Part shown: piece by piece, positions 36,340-45,234 of the stretch
How the letters are laid out: the number at the start of each line of letters is the position of its first letter
Position numbering within the stretch: position 1 is the first letter of the stretch
Assembly: GCF_038725785.1 (NCBI RefSeq)
Contig: NZ_CP109796.1
Span: 5,208,001 to 5,272,000, forward strand
Direction: 5' to 3'
Length of the DNA: 64,000 bases
Source of the DNA: Termitidicoccus mucosus
GTDB taxonomy: Bacteria; Verrucomicrobiota; Verrucomicrobiia; Opitutales; Opitutaceae
Made by a program: the position numbers and the translations under genes
The notes under the pieces: model-generated
The model's database searches: none
What the model was told of the DNA's origin: nothing
Seen by the model: only the letters and a program-made list of their open reading frames with translations

Positions 36340-38814
36340 ATGAAAGCCAAACTCTCCGGCCTGTTTGCCTGCCTCGCCGCGTTCATCCTGCCCGCCGCCA
36401 TGCCCTTGCTTCCCGGCCAGGCTGCGGGCAATAATGTGACGCCGGCCGCGGCCCCCAAGGAAAGCGACGAGATCATCCAATTGGGCGTCTTTGACGTAAG
36501 GGAGGATCGCGATGTCGGCTACATCTCGACCAACGCCGAGAGCGCCACCCGCATGGATGTCGCCATTGCCGACATCCCGCAGAACATCGTCGTTTTCAAC
36601 CAGGAATTCATGCAGGACATCATGGCCGAAAGCGTGGCCGACGTTGTCCTGTACGACCCCACCGTCACCGCCTTCAACGAGGGCGATTCCTTTTCCATGC
36701 GCGGCATGGGCGGTGCCGCCGCGCCCGGTGCCGGCGCGAATTATTTGAATGGCTTTGAGCAGGCGGGCGGTTTCGGTTCGCAAACGCTCGTCAACACCCA
36801 GCGCGTCGAGGTGCTCAAGGGACCCAACGCCGTGCTCTACGGCCAGGGGGCCTTCGGCGGCACCATCAGCCGCACTTCGAAAAAACCCCAGGGCAAGTAT
36901 GCCACCTGGATGAGGTCGAGCCTGACCGACAGCGGATATTTCAGATATCAACTGGACACCCAGGCCCCCATTCTCAAAAAGAAACTGGCTTTCCGCTTCA
37001 ACGGCATGTGGGGCGACGGCGATGGCTGGCGCGGTTATCCCAGGCGGCAATGGGTGCTCTCGCCCGCCTTGCTGTGGAACATCACCAAACGCGACACCCT
37101 GATCGCCGAATACACCCGCACCTACGAGCGCGACGTGGGCAGCAACCTCGAGTTCGCCCTGCACGACAACAACCCGCTCGAAATCACCCTCGACGACGTC
37201 CGCTACCCGGTGGACGTGCGCCGTTGGATGTGCGAGCTGGACGACCGGCGCATCTACAACAACAACATCGTTTACGCCGAGTACCGCCACGAGTTCACGA
37301 AAAAGATCTATTTCCGCGCCCTGTATAATTCGGAAAACAAAAAGACCGACAACTTCGAGACCCTGGCCGACGCCCAGTATTTCGCGATCGTGGACGGGCA
37401 GCCTTACGTTTCCCGCTATTACCGCCAGTGGTATCAGAAATACGACAACTACCGGGCGCGCGCCGAGCTTGCCATGAACGATGTCAAGACCGGCTTCCTG
37501 AACCACAAGGTGATCATCGGCTGGGGCTGGGAAGACTTGGTCACCGACTCCCTCCGTTTGCAGACTTTGTATAACCGACCCACTTACAATGGCGCCACCC
37601 AGACGTGGGCCTGGACTGATCCCAATTTCAGGGAGACCACCGCCCTTCGCATCGGCGCGGCCAACATCCTCAGCCATGTCCCCGGCCATGTGCCTTACAC
37701 CTCGGGCGGGCTTCAGCCGTTTGTGGTGACGGGATCGAATGCGGACGGCTACGATATCATCGCCCAGCAGGATCCGTCCATCGGCAGCAACCTGCCCAGG
37801 GTCAATATCAATGAGCGCATCTCGACCCAGAGCACGTCGTATTATTTCAGCGACCTCATGTCGCTCCTCAAAAACCGCATGTTCATCCAGTTCGGCCTGC
37901 GTTATGTTGACATAAAGCGCATTGAGAACCGGCGCGGCCTTGTATACAACCGTTTTTCCACCAGCGAGAACGACCGGAGGGTAACGGACAGGCGTTACGA
38001 CGTTTTCTATGAGCATCCGCTCACCCACAGCCTCGGCTGGGTTTACCATCTCACCGAGAACAAGGCATGGACTTTGTATTTCAATAACAACGCCTCCTTC
38101 CAGCCAAACTACCGCACCGAATACCCCGAGGGACCGAGGCTCAAATCCATGACCGGCACCCAGTATGAAGGCGGTGTCAAATATGTTTACAGGAACCGGG
38201 TTCACGTCACGCTGAGCTACTTCGACATCCTCCAGGAGAACGTGCCGCAAAACGGGCTGATTTTCTACATTGATGAAAACGGCGTGCCCCAGGAAAGATG
38301 GGGAACCACCACCATCGCCGGCCTGCACAGCAAGGGCTTCGAACTGACTTTCAACGCCAATCCCACGCGCAATTGGCAGGTCTTGGGCGGTTATGCCTAC
38401 ACGCATTGCATAAACATGGAGCCCCCGCTCGACAGCAACACCAGAAAGCCGCTCGAAAAACGCCATTATCGCACACCCCTGCACGCCGTTTCCATCCTGA
38501 ACACCTACAAGTTCAATTCCGGCCCGGTGAAGGGATTGGAATTCACCTTTGGGGTTCAGTGGCGCGACACCATGCTGTCCCAATATATTCCCTACACCAC
38601 TGAAATCCGCGCGGAGCCGCCCTACAAGGTTCCGAGCTTCCTGAACGTCAACCTCGGCGCCGCCTATCGTTTCAAAGTCGGCAAGGTGCGCATGACCGCC
38701 CGCATCAACGTCACCAACGCCACGGATGAGTTCAACGCCCTGGCCTCCTACAATGTCCGCGTCCAGTGGGCGGCGCCGCGTTCCACCACCATCGCTCTTG
38801 ACACGAGCTTCTAA
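36340..38814 (+). CDS. TonB-dependent outer-membrane receptor
   Basis: An 824-residue receptor. The signal peptide MKAKLSGLFACLAAFILP runs to about Q-A-A-G. Next are I-I-Q-L-G-V-F-D-V-R-E-D-R-D-V-G-Y (the local N-terminal box), a plug domain (D-I-P-Q-N-I-V-V-F-N-Q-E-F, V-E-V-L-K-G-P-N-A-V-L-Y-G-Q-G-A-F-G-G) and a barrel ending D-T-S-F. It resembles ferric-siderophore/TonB receptors of the plug-plus-barrel type with no SusD partner. It starts 40 bp after the autotransporter, and its stop overlaps the ATG of a tiny secreted reading frame (TAATG). GH127 and sialidase genes follow, so import of oligosaccharides from that degradation is the likely role. Iron uptake cannot be excluded. Confidence 0.9.
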   Translation: MKAKLSGLFACLAAFILPAAMPLLPGQAAGNNVTPAAAPKESDEIIQLGVFDVREDRDVGYISTNAESATRMDVAIADIPQNIVVFNQEFMQDIMAESVADVVLYDPTVTAFNEGDSFSMRGMGGAAAPGAGANYLNGFEQAGGFGSQTLVNTQRVEVLKGPNAVLYGQGAFGGTISRTSKKPQGKYATWMRSSLTDSGYFRYQLDTQAPILKKKLAFRFNGMWGDGDGWRGYPRRQWVLSPALLWNITKRDTLIAEYTRTYERDVGSNLEFALHDNNPLEITLDDVRYPVDVRRWMCELDDRRIYNNNIVYAEYRHEFTKKIYFRALYNSENKKTDNFETLADAQYFAIVDGQPYVSRYYRQWYQKYDNYRARAELAMNDVKTGFLNHKVIIGWGWEDLVTDSLRLQTLYNRPTYNGATQTWAWTDPNFRETTALRIGAANILSHVPGHVPYTSGGLQPFVVTGSNADGYDIIAQQDPSIGSNLPRVNINERISTQSTSYYFSDLMSLLKNRMFIQFGLRYVDIKRIENRRGLVYNRFSTSENDRRVTDRRYDVFYEHPLTHSLGWVYHLTENKAWTLYFNNNASFQPNYRTEYPEGPRLKSMTGTQYEGGVKYVYRNRVHVTLSYFDILQENVPQNGLIFYIDENGVPQERWGTTTIAGLHSKGFELTFNANPTRNWQVLGGYAYTHCINMEPPLDSNTRKPLEKRHYRTPLHAVSILNTYKFNSGPVKGLEFTFGVQWRDTMLSQYIPYTTEIRAEPPYKVPSFLNVNLGAAYRFKVGKVRMTARINVTNATDEFNALASYNVRVQWAAPRSTTIALDTSF

Positions 38815-38933
38815 TGGCCAAAATCTCCGCATTTCTCCGGCTTCTGCCATTATTCTGTTTCGCGGTCGCGCCTCGCGGGCAAAACGCCGAAATCATCGAA
38901 ATCGCGACCGGCGCCCCGCGACGAACCCCTTGA
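38814..38933 (+). pseudogene. Short signal-peptide-like reading frame, possible gene remnant
   Basis: A 39-codon frame whose ATG overlaps the receptor stop (TAATG). The product begins MAKISAFLRLLPLFCFAVAP and then reads R-G-Q-N-A-E-I-I-E-I-A-T-G-A-P before the stop. It looks like the signal peptide and first mature residues of a larger secreted protein whose body has been lost. The next gene, GH127, starts 11 bp later with its own signal peptide. A genuine small secreted peptide is possible but less likely. Confidence 0.4.
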
Positions 38934-38944
38934 GATTGCATGCC

Positions 38945-40981
38945 ATGAGACATGAATATTTGCTGTTGTCATTGATTCTGGTGGTGAGCCCTTGCCTGGG
39001 CCATGCCTGCCGCGGCGGGGAAGGCGATTATCCCAACAACCGCGCCCCCTTGGTAAGGAAGCCTTTTGTCGAACTGCCGTTGGGCAGCGTCAAGGCCCGG
39101 GGCTGGCTGCTGGAGATGCTCAGGCGGCAGCAGGCGGGCGCCACCGGCCGGATGGACGTTCTTTATCCGCAAGTGATGGGCCCGCGCAACGGCTGGCTCG
39201 GGGGCGACGGCGACCAGTGGGAGCGCGGCCCCTATTGGATAGACGGGCTGCTGCCGCTGGCTTATATATTGGACGACGAAGCGCTGAAGGCAAAAACGCG
39301 GCCATGGGTGGAGTGGGCGCTGGCCAGCCAGCAGGATGACGGCTTTTTCGGGCCGGCCAGGGACTACGGGCCGGAATCCGGCCTGCAAAGGAAAAACGCC
39401 GCGGACTGGTGGCCGCGCATGGTGGTCCTGAAGATCCTGCAACAACATCATTCGGCGACCGGCGATCCGCGTGTCGTCGCGTTCATGACAAAATATTTCC
39501 GGTATCAATTAAAAACCCTGCCGGAAAGGCCGCTGGGAAAATGGACCTTCTGGGCCGAGTATCGGGTGTGCGACAATCTTCAGGCGGTGTATTGGTTGTA
39601 TAATATCACGGGGGACGGTTTCCTGCTGGAGCTGGCCGATCTTTTGCACCGGCAGGGATATGATTTCACGGGCGCGTTTCTCGCGGGCGACATTCTTTCC
39701 CGGGTCGGGAGCATCCACGGCGTCAACCTCGCCCAGGGCATCAAGGAGCCCGTGATCTATTATCAACAGCACCCCGAGAAAAAATATATCGACGCGGTGA
39801 AAAAGGCGTTTGCCGACCTCCGCCGGTTCAACGGGCAGGCGCAGGGCATGTATGGCGGCGACGAGGCTCTCCACGGCGCCAATCCCACGCAGGGCTCGGA
39901 ACTCTGTTCGGCCGTGGAGCTGATGTATTCGCTGGAGACCATGCTGGGCATCACCGGCGACATGGCCTTTGCCGATCATCTGGAGCGGATCGCCTTCAAC
40001 GCGCTGCCCGCGCAGGTCACGGACGACTTCATGCACAAGCAGTATTTCCAGCAGGCCAACCAGGTGATGGCGACGCGGCATGTGCGAAACTTCAATGTCA
40101 ACAACGACGCGACCGATATTGTTTTCGGCCTGCTCACCGGATATCCCTGCTGCGCCTCGAACATGCACCAAGGCTGGCCGAAACTTACGCAGAATCTCTG
40201 GCACGCCACGCCGGACAACGGACTGGCCGCGCTGGTTTATTCACCGTCGGAGGTGTCCGCTAGGGTGGGCGGCGGCTGTCGCATAAAAATCATCGAGGAT
40301 ACTTATTATCCGATGGACGACAAGATCCGGTTTTCCGTGTGGATCGAGGATGGGACGCGCGATGAAATAACATTCCCCCTGCACCTGCGCATTCCCGGTT
40401 GGTGCAAAAAGGCGGGCCTCACGGTCAACGGCAGGCCGGAGAGCTCGGCCCGGGCCGGGGAAATCGCCGTGATCCGCCGGGCGTGGAAAAACGGCGATGT
40501 CGTGGAGCTGAGCCTGCCCATGGAGGTGTCCGTCAGCACATGGTATGAAAACTCCGTCGCGGTGGAACGGGGACCGCTGGTGTATGCATTGCGGATGCGG
40601 GAGCAATGGACGGAAAGACCGTTCCCGCCCGGCGAGTCGCCGCGCTTTGGCGACATGTATTATGAGGTGACCTCGCCCGACAAATGGAACTACGGCATCA
40701 TCAATTTCGACAGGAAAAAGACGGCGATGCATTTCGAGGTCGCGGTTGATCCCTCCAGGCAAAAGGCCGGTTATTTCTGGAATCTTGAAAACGCGCCGGT
40801 GCAAATCAAGGCCAGGGCGCGCGAGATTCCCCACTGGTCGCTCTATAATGAAATGTCCGGCCCGATTCCCCATTCCGGCGGAAATCCCGGCTCCGCCGGG
40901 AAACTACCCGAAGAAGAAATCATCCTGGTCCCGTATGGCTGCACCACGCTGAGGATCTCGCAATTCCCCGTGGTCAGGTGA
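38945..40981 (+). CDS. Secreted GH127 (DUF1680) beta-L-arabinofuranosidase-like hydrolase
   Basis: A 678-residue protein with a short signal peptide (E-Y-L-L-L-S-L-I-L-V-V-S). The alpha/alpha-barrel of GH127 is seen in W-x-D-G-L-L-P-L-A-Y near 98-107. The Zn/thiolate active site is intact by pattern: Glu319-x-Cys321 (G-S-E-L-C) and the Cys402-Cys403 pair (Y-P-C-C-A-S-N). These correspond to the Glu338/Cys340/Cys417/Cys418 set of Bifidobacterium HypBA1, in which the second Cys-pair region supplies the nucleophile. Glu307 (G-G-D-E-A) is a candidate acid/base. The family removes beta-L-arabinofuranose from hydroxyproline-rich glycoproteins or pectin side chains, but its specificities vary. It is the third gene of the run receptor-GH127-sialidases. 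Confidence 0.88.
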   Translation: MRHEYLLLSLILVVSPCLGHACRGGEGDYPNNRAPLVRKPFVELPLGSVKARGWLLEMLRRQQAGATGRMDVLYPQVMGPRNGWLGGDGDQWERGPYWIDGLLPLAYILDDEALKAKTRPWVEWALASQQDDGFFGPARDYGPESGLQRKNAADWWPRMVVLKILQQHHSATGDPRVVAFMTKYFRYQLKTLPERPLGKWTFWAEYRVCDNLQAVYWLYNITGDGFLLELADLLHRQGYDFTGAFLAGDILSRVGSIHGVNLAQGIKEPVIYYQQHPEKKYIDAVKKAFADLRRFNGQAQGMYGGDEALHGANPTQGSELCSAVELMYSLETMLGITGDMAFADHLERIAFNALPAQVTDDFMHKQYFQQANQVMATRHVRNFNVNNDATDIVFGLLTGYPCCASNMHQGWPKLTQNLWHATPDNGLAALVYSPSEVSARVGGGCRIKIIEDTYYPMDDKIRFSVWIEDGTRDEITFPLHLRIPGWCKKAGLTVNGRPESSARAGEIAVIRRAWKNGDVVELSLPMEVSVSTWYENSVAVERGPLVYALRMREQWTERPFPPGESPRFGDMYYEVTSPDKWNYGIINFDRKKTAMHFEVAVDPSRQKAGYFWNLENAPVQIKARAREIPHWSLYNEMSGPIPHSGGNPGSAGKLPEEEIILVPYGCTTLRISQFPVVR

Positions 40982-41024
40982 GCGCGCGGGACCAAATTAT
41001 ATAACCCGGTGAAAAAATAAACCA

Positions 41025-42620
41025 ATGCCCACCCGCAGTCTGGCTGTCATGTCATTGCTCCTCCTGGCTGTCGCGGCGCCCGTCCGCGCGAAGGAGGTCG
41101 AGGCTCGTTTCTCGCGCCGCGAGGCGCCGGTGCTGACACTGGCGGAAAACAACACCGTGCTCGAAATCCGGATCGACAGCGTGCTCTCGTGCACGGTCGA
41201 GAAAATCGCCGTCAACCTCGACGGGACGACCAGCCTCGACGACATCGCCTCGCTCCGCCTGTTTTACGAGGGTCGCGACAAAAAAAACCGTCCCTTTGGT
41301 CCCGAACGCGCCCCCGCCCCCGGGGAAATGGTGTTCGAGGGGGCGCAGGTGGTGAAAAACGCCTCGGGCGTATTCAAGCTTTCCATCCGGCTTAAGCCGT
41401 CCGCCGGTCTGCTCAACCGCGTCAACGCCTCGTGCGCGTGGCTGCAAATCAGCGGGAAGCGCGTCGCCGGCGCCGCCATGCCCGCGCCCGGCCTGCGCCT
41501 CGGTGTCGCGCTCCGCCAGGGCGGCGAAGACCGCGTCATGCGCCACCGCATCCCCGGCCTCGTCACTACGAAGCACGGCACGTTGCTCGCCACTTACGAC
41601 GCCCGCCGCAACCAGGATCGCGACTTGCAAGGCGACATTGACATCGGCCTGAGCCGCAGCACCGACGGCGGGCAGACTTGGGAACCCATGCGCGTCGCTC
41701 TCGACGTGGGCCGCTGGGGCGGCCTCCCGCAAAAGTTCAACGGCGTGAGCGATGCCTGCATCCTCGCGGACACCGGCACCGGTGATATTTATATAGCGGG
41801 TTGCTGGATGCACGGCGTGCTCGACGACGACGGCCATTGGATCGAGGGGCTGACCGTCTCTTCCACCAACTGGAACCACCAGTGGCGCGAGAACGGCTCC
41901 CAGCCCGGCCTCGACGTGAAACAAACCTCGCAATTCATCATGGCAAAGAGCGTTGACGACGGCAAGACATGGTCGCGTCCCGGCAACCTCACCCGCGCCC
42001 TCAAAAACGAAAAATGGTGGCTGCTCGCCCCCGCGCCCGGGCGCGGCATCACCCTGCGCGATGGCACGCTCGTCATGCCCGTCGAAGGGCGCGACGCCAA
42101 TGGCCGCGCCTTCGCCACCATCATCTGGAGCCGCGACGGCGCCGCCTGGGCCATCGGCGCGCCCGGCTTCGCCGCCGGCGAAAACCAGGTCGCGCAGCTC
42201 GACGACGGCTCCATCATGCTCAACGCCCGCCGCCGCGGCACGCGCGCGGTTGTGGTCACGCGCGACCTCGGCAAAACCTGGACGGAGCACCCCACTTCGC
42301 GCCGCGCGCTCGTTGACCCCGGTTGCATGGGCTCGCTCCTCCGCCATGACTACACCGATGCCGGTGGCGCGAAAAAAAGCGTCCTGCTCTTCTCCAATCC
42401 GAACTCCAAGGACAAACGCGAAAAAATGACCATCAAGGCCAGTTTCGACAGCGGCGCAACCTGGCCCGGGCGCCACTGGATCATGCTCAGCGAGGGACTT
42501 CGCGGCGGCTACTCCTGCATGACATCGGTTGACGAGAACACCATCGGCATTCTCTACGAGGCCGCCGGCGCCGACATGGTTTTCCAGAAAATCCCGCTCG
42601 CCGAAATTCTTGGCCGATGA
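41025..42620 (+). CDS. Secreted exo-alpha-sialidase, GH33, with N-terminal accessory domain
   Basis: A 531-residue protein with signal peptide (S-L-A-V-M-S-L-L-L-L-A-V-A-A-P-V-R-A). Residues about 25-155 form a beta-rich N-terminal domain typical of Bacteroides-type sialidases. The six-bladed catalytic propeller starts with R-H-R-I-P-G-L (Arg174-Ile-Pro motif, sialate carboxylate binding) and Y-D-A-R-R. It contains Asp-boxes S-T-D-G-G-Q-T-W (212-219), S-V-D-D-G-K-T-W and S-F-D-S-G-A-T-W. It releases terminal sialic acids from glycoproteins or glycolipids outside the cell or in the periplasm. A second sialidase follows after 42 bp and a sialic-acid lyase further on. Confidence 0.93.
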   Translation: MPTRSLAVMSLLLLAVAAPVRAKEVEARFSRREAPVLTLAENNTVLEIRIDSVLSCTVEKIAVNLDGTTSLDDIASLRLFYEGRDKKNRPFGPERAPAPGEMVFEGAQVVKNASGVFKLSIRLKPSAGLLNRVNASCAWLQISGKRVAGAAMPAPGLRLGVALRQGGEDRVMRHRIPGLVTTKHGTLLATYDARRNQDRDLQGDIDIGLSRSTDGGQTWEPMRVALDVGRWGGLPQKFNGVSDACILADTGTGDIYIAGCWMHGVLDDDGHWIEGLTVSSTNWNHQWRENGSQPGLDVKQTSQFIMAKSVDDGKTWSRPGNLTRALKNEKWWLLAPAPGRGITLRDGTLVMPVEGRDANGRAFATIIWSRDGAAWAIGAPGFAAGENQVAQLDDGSIMLNARRRGTRAVVVTRDLGKTWTEHPTSRRALVDPGCMGSLLRHDYTDAGGAKKSVLLFSNPNSKDKREKMTIKASFDSGATWPGRHWIMLSEGLRGGYSCMTSVDENTIGILYEAAGADMVFQKIPLAEILGR

Positions 42621-42662
42621 CCGTGCCCCCTTCGCAGAGAAACCCAAAACAAGAAACCACCC

Positions 42663-43820
42663 ATGAAAAGCCGCTCGCTGTTATTATACGTCCTGTGCTT
42701 GCTTCCGTTCCTATGGCCGGTGCTCTGCGGCGCCGCATATCCGTTTATCGAGAAGCAAATCCTGTTTGAGGCGGGAGGCGGCTACCCTTCCATCCGCATC
42801 CCTTGCATCCTGGCCCTGCCGGACAACACCGTGCTCGCCGTGACCGCGAGGCGCAGCCGCGTCTCAGACTGGGCCGACATCGACATGATCATGAGGCGCA
42901 GCGGCGACGGCGGAAAAACCTGGGGGCCGGTCACGGTGCTGGCCGACGCGGGGACGGAGGTGGCGGACAATCCCGTGCTGATCTGGGACCGCGACACGAA
43001 GGCGGTGCATTTCCTCCATCAGGTGGATTACGCGCGCGTTTATCACATGCAAAGCACCGACGGCGGAAAAACCTTTTCGCCCGCCGTTGAAATCACGCCG
43101 CAACTCGGCGCGTTCAAGGGAAAATACGACTGGACGGTGATCGCCCCCGGCCCCGGCCACGGCATCCAGTTGAAAAACGGGCGGCTCGTGGTCCCGGTCT
43201 GGCTGGCCGCCGGCCAGCCGCTCGCCTCGGGACACGGGCGCGCGCACCAGCCGTCGGTCACCGCGTCAATCTACAGCGACGACCACGGCAAAACCTGGCA
43301 GTGCGGGGAGATTCTCCCCGACACGCTGAAAAACATGAACGAGACCGTGGCGGTCCCGATGGATGACGGCGGCGTGATGTTTGTCATCCGCAACGGCGAG
43401 CCCGGCGCCTACAGCAAGGCGATTTCGCGCAGCCCGGACGGGGCGACGGGCTGGACCAAGCCGGAGTTGAACAAGGAATTGTATTCGCCGATTTGCTTCG
43501 GCAGCGCGCTGCGGATTTCGGGAGCCCCGGACAAAAGCCGCATCCTCTTTTGCAATCCCGACAGCCGCGTCAACCTGAGGCCGAACCGCTCGGGCAGCGG
43601 CCGGGCGCGGGTGAACCTGACGGTGAAACTCAGCTACGACGAAGGCCAATCGTGGCCCGCCTCGAAGGTGATCGAGCCGGCGCACAGTTCCTACTCCGAC
43701 CTGGCCATGCTTCCGGACGGCACGATCCTCTGCCTGTATGAAAACGCCAACAAATACGTCTCCCTCGCGCGCTTCAACCTCGAATGGCTGACGGATGTCA
43801 AGGACAGCCTGTCCAAATGA
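42663..43820 (+). CDS. Secreted sialidase-family (GH33-like) hydrolase
   Basis: A 385-residue protein. It has a signal peptide (S-L-L-L-Y-V-L-C-L-L-P-F-L-W-P-V-L-C-G-A). The propeller starts S-I-R-I-P-C-I (R45-I-P), and Asp-boxes follow: S-G-D-G-G-K-T-W, S-T-D-G-G-K-T-F, S-D-D-H-G-K-T-W and Y-D-E-G-Q-S-W. It lacks the N-terminal accessory domain of its neighbour and is diverged from it, so the two probably differ in linkage preference or one acts in the periplasm. A palindromic repeat follows within 65 bp. The next gene is nanA. Substrate assignment beyond sialidase superfamily is inference. Confidence 0.88.
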   Translation: MKSRSLLLYVLCLLPFLWPVLCGAAYPFIEKQILFEAGGGYPSIRIPCILALPDNTVLAVTARRSRVSDWADIDMIMRRSGDGGKTWGPVTVLADAGTEVADNPVLIWDRDTKAVHFLHQVDYARVYHMQSTDGGKTFSPAVEITPQLGAFKGKYDWTVIAPGPGHGIQLKNGRLVVPVWLAAGQPLASGHGRAHQPSVTASIYSDDHGKTWQCGEILPDTLKNMNETVAVPMDDGGVMFVIRNGEPGAYSKAISRSPDGATGWTKPELNKELYSPICFGSALRISGAPDKSRILFCNPDSRVNLRPNRSGSGRARVNLTVKLSYDEGQSWPASKVIEPAHSSYSDLAMLPDGTILCLYENANKYVSLARFNLEWLTDVKDSLSK

Positions 43821-43881
43821 ACCGCCCGCATGCGACAGGCCGCATGTTCTCCAAAAAAATATTATATCATATTATGAATAT

Positions 43882-43950
43882 AAGGTAGGGCGAGGCGTCC
43901 CGCCGAGCCGCTGGCGGTTCACGGCTCGGCGGGACGCCTCGCCCTACCTT
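43882..43950. repeat. Long palindrome, family A copy 3, inverted orientation
   Basis: Arms AAGGTAGGGCGAGGCGTCCC and the complement surround G-C-C-G-A-G-C-C/G-G-C-T-C-G-G-C. The flank after it (GATAAGCCTATAAA) is the reverse complement of the left flank of copies 1 and 2, so this copy is inverted as a whole unit. It is located 3' of the second sialidase gene. Confidence 0.8.
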
Positions 43951-44023
43951 GATAAGCCTATAAATAGTTCGGGATTGATATAACAACTGCGAATGCGCCT
44001 GTTTTTCGATAAACCTGATTTCC

Positions 44024-44947
44024 ATGAACAATAACAAATTTCATTTAACCGGGCTGGTAGCGGCCCCGTTTACTCCATTTGATGCAAATGGGGCACTGAA
44101 CCTGGCGATGATTCCACGGCTGGCCGACCACTACGTGGCGACCGGCGTGAGCGGGGCCTTTGTCTGCGGCACGACGGGCGAGGGCTCGTCGATGTCCAAC
44201 GAGGAGCGCATGATTGCGGCCGAGGCGTGGCGCAAGGCCACCGCCGGGAAGCTCAAACTCATCGTGCACGTCGGCCACAACAGCCTGGTCGATTCCCGCG
44301 CGCTGGCCGCGCATGCCGAAAAGATCGGCGCCGAGGCCGTCGCGGCCATTGCGCCGTGCTTTTTCCGCCCCGGCTCGGTGTCCGGGCTGGTCGATTGGTG
44401 CGCGGGCATCGCGAGCGCCGCGCCGAAGACGCCGTTTTATTATTACCACATGCCGGCCATGACCGGGGTGAATTTCGCGATGGTGGATTTCGCCCCGCTG
44501 GCGGTGAAGCGCATCCCAAATTTCGGGGGGATCAAGTTCACGCACGAAAACATCATGGACTTCAGCAGCGCGCTGGCGGCGGGAGAAGGCGGCTACGATG
44601 TGCTTTTCGGCCGCGATGAAATATTATTGTCCGCACTGGTGATGGGCGCGACCGGGGCGGTGGGCAGCACCTACAACTACGCGGCGCCCATCTACAATCG
44701 CGTGATCAAAGCCTACAAGGCCGGAGACATGGCGGCGGCGCGCAGGGAGCAATTGAAGTCGATACAATTCATCGAGGTATTTTGCAAATACGGCGGGATG
44801 TCGGCGAACAAGGTAATCATGAAGCTCATCGGGCTGGATTGCGGGCCGGTGCGGCAGCCGTTGTCGCAAATCACTTCCGCCCAGGAGGCGGCGATGAAGG
44901 CGGACTTGGAGCGGATCGGGTTCTTCGAAGCGGTCCGGGCCGGGTAG
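44024..44947 (+). CDS. nanA: N-acetylneuraminate lyase
   Basis: A 307-residue cytoplasmic class I aldolase of the DHDPS/NAL family. It has G-T-T-G-E-G at 49-54 (carboxylate-binding loop), F-Y-Y-Y-H-M-P-A-M-T-G (Tyr141 as catalytic Tyr) and G-G-I-K-F-T-H (Lys171 as the Schiff-base Lys). The Y-x-x-P and following T-G pattern fits NAL rather than dihydrodipicolinate synthase. It splits N-acetylneuraminate into N-acetylmannosamine and pyruvate. Two sialidase genes lie directly upstream, so it consumes the sialic acid they release. No nanE, nanK or sialic-acid transporter is present in the window; they must be elsewhere or replaced. The gap before it holds a palindrome, so a separate promoter is possible. 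Confidence 0.92.
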   Translation: MNNNKFHLTGLVAAPFTPFDANGALNLAMIPRLADHYVATGVSGAFVCGTTGEGSSMSNEERMIAAEAWRKATAGKLKLIVHVGHNSLVDSRALAAHAEKIGAEAVAAIAPCFFRPGSVSGLVDWCAGIASAAPKTPFYYYHMPAMTGVNFAMVDFAPLAVKRIPNFGGIKFTHENIMDFSSALAAGEGGYDVLFGRDEILLSALVMGATGAVGSTYNYAAPIYNRVIKAYKAGDMAAARREQLKSIQFIEVFCKYGGMSANKVIMKLIGLDCGPVRQPLSQITSAQEAAMKADLERIGFFEAVRAG

Positions 44948-44965
44948 GGCGTTTTCGGTTTGATC

Positions 44966-45094
44966 ACTGATGTTACGCGCCGTGTAGGGCCTGACCTTGT
45001 GTCAGGCCGCGAATTATTTGCGCGGGCTCCCTCGCGTGTGCGGCCTGACACAAGGTCAGGCCCTACAAAATCCTGCCTGCCGCGTAACATCAGT
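44966..45094. repeat. MITE-like palindromic element, family B copy 1
   Basis: A 129-bp element with perfect 14-bp terminal inverted repeats ACTGATGTTACGCG ... CGCGTAACATCAGT. Inside is a long second palindrome with arms TGTAGGGCCTGACCTTGTGT and its complement. A sibling lies at 53354-53486. It starts 18 bp after nanA. Confidence 0.8.
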
Positions 45095-45234
45095 TGACAG
45101 TTGATCAGTCGCAGATTCCAAGCGCCAGCGCGTCGTTTGTTTATTTGCCCCGAGAAAAATGCCCGGCGGCGATTCTGACTGTTCCATTTTTGCCGGCCTT
45201 GCAAGGGGACGCCATTTTTCCACGTAGTTCCAGG

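Noticed and set aside
33417-36476. Long minus-strand frame opposite the second autotransporter
   Set aside because: Shadow of the GC-rich autotransporter repeats; no recognisable domain, and the opposite strand is clearly coding.
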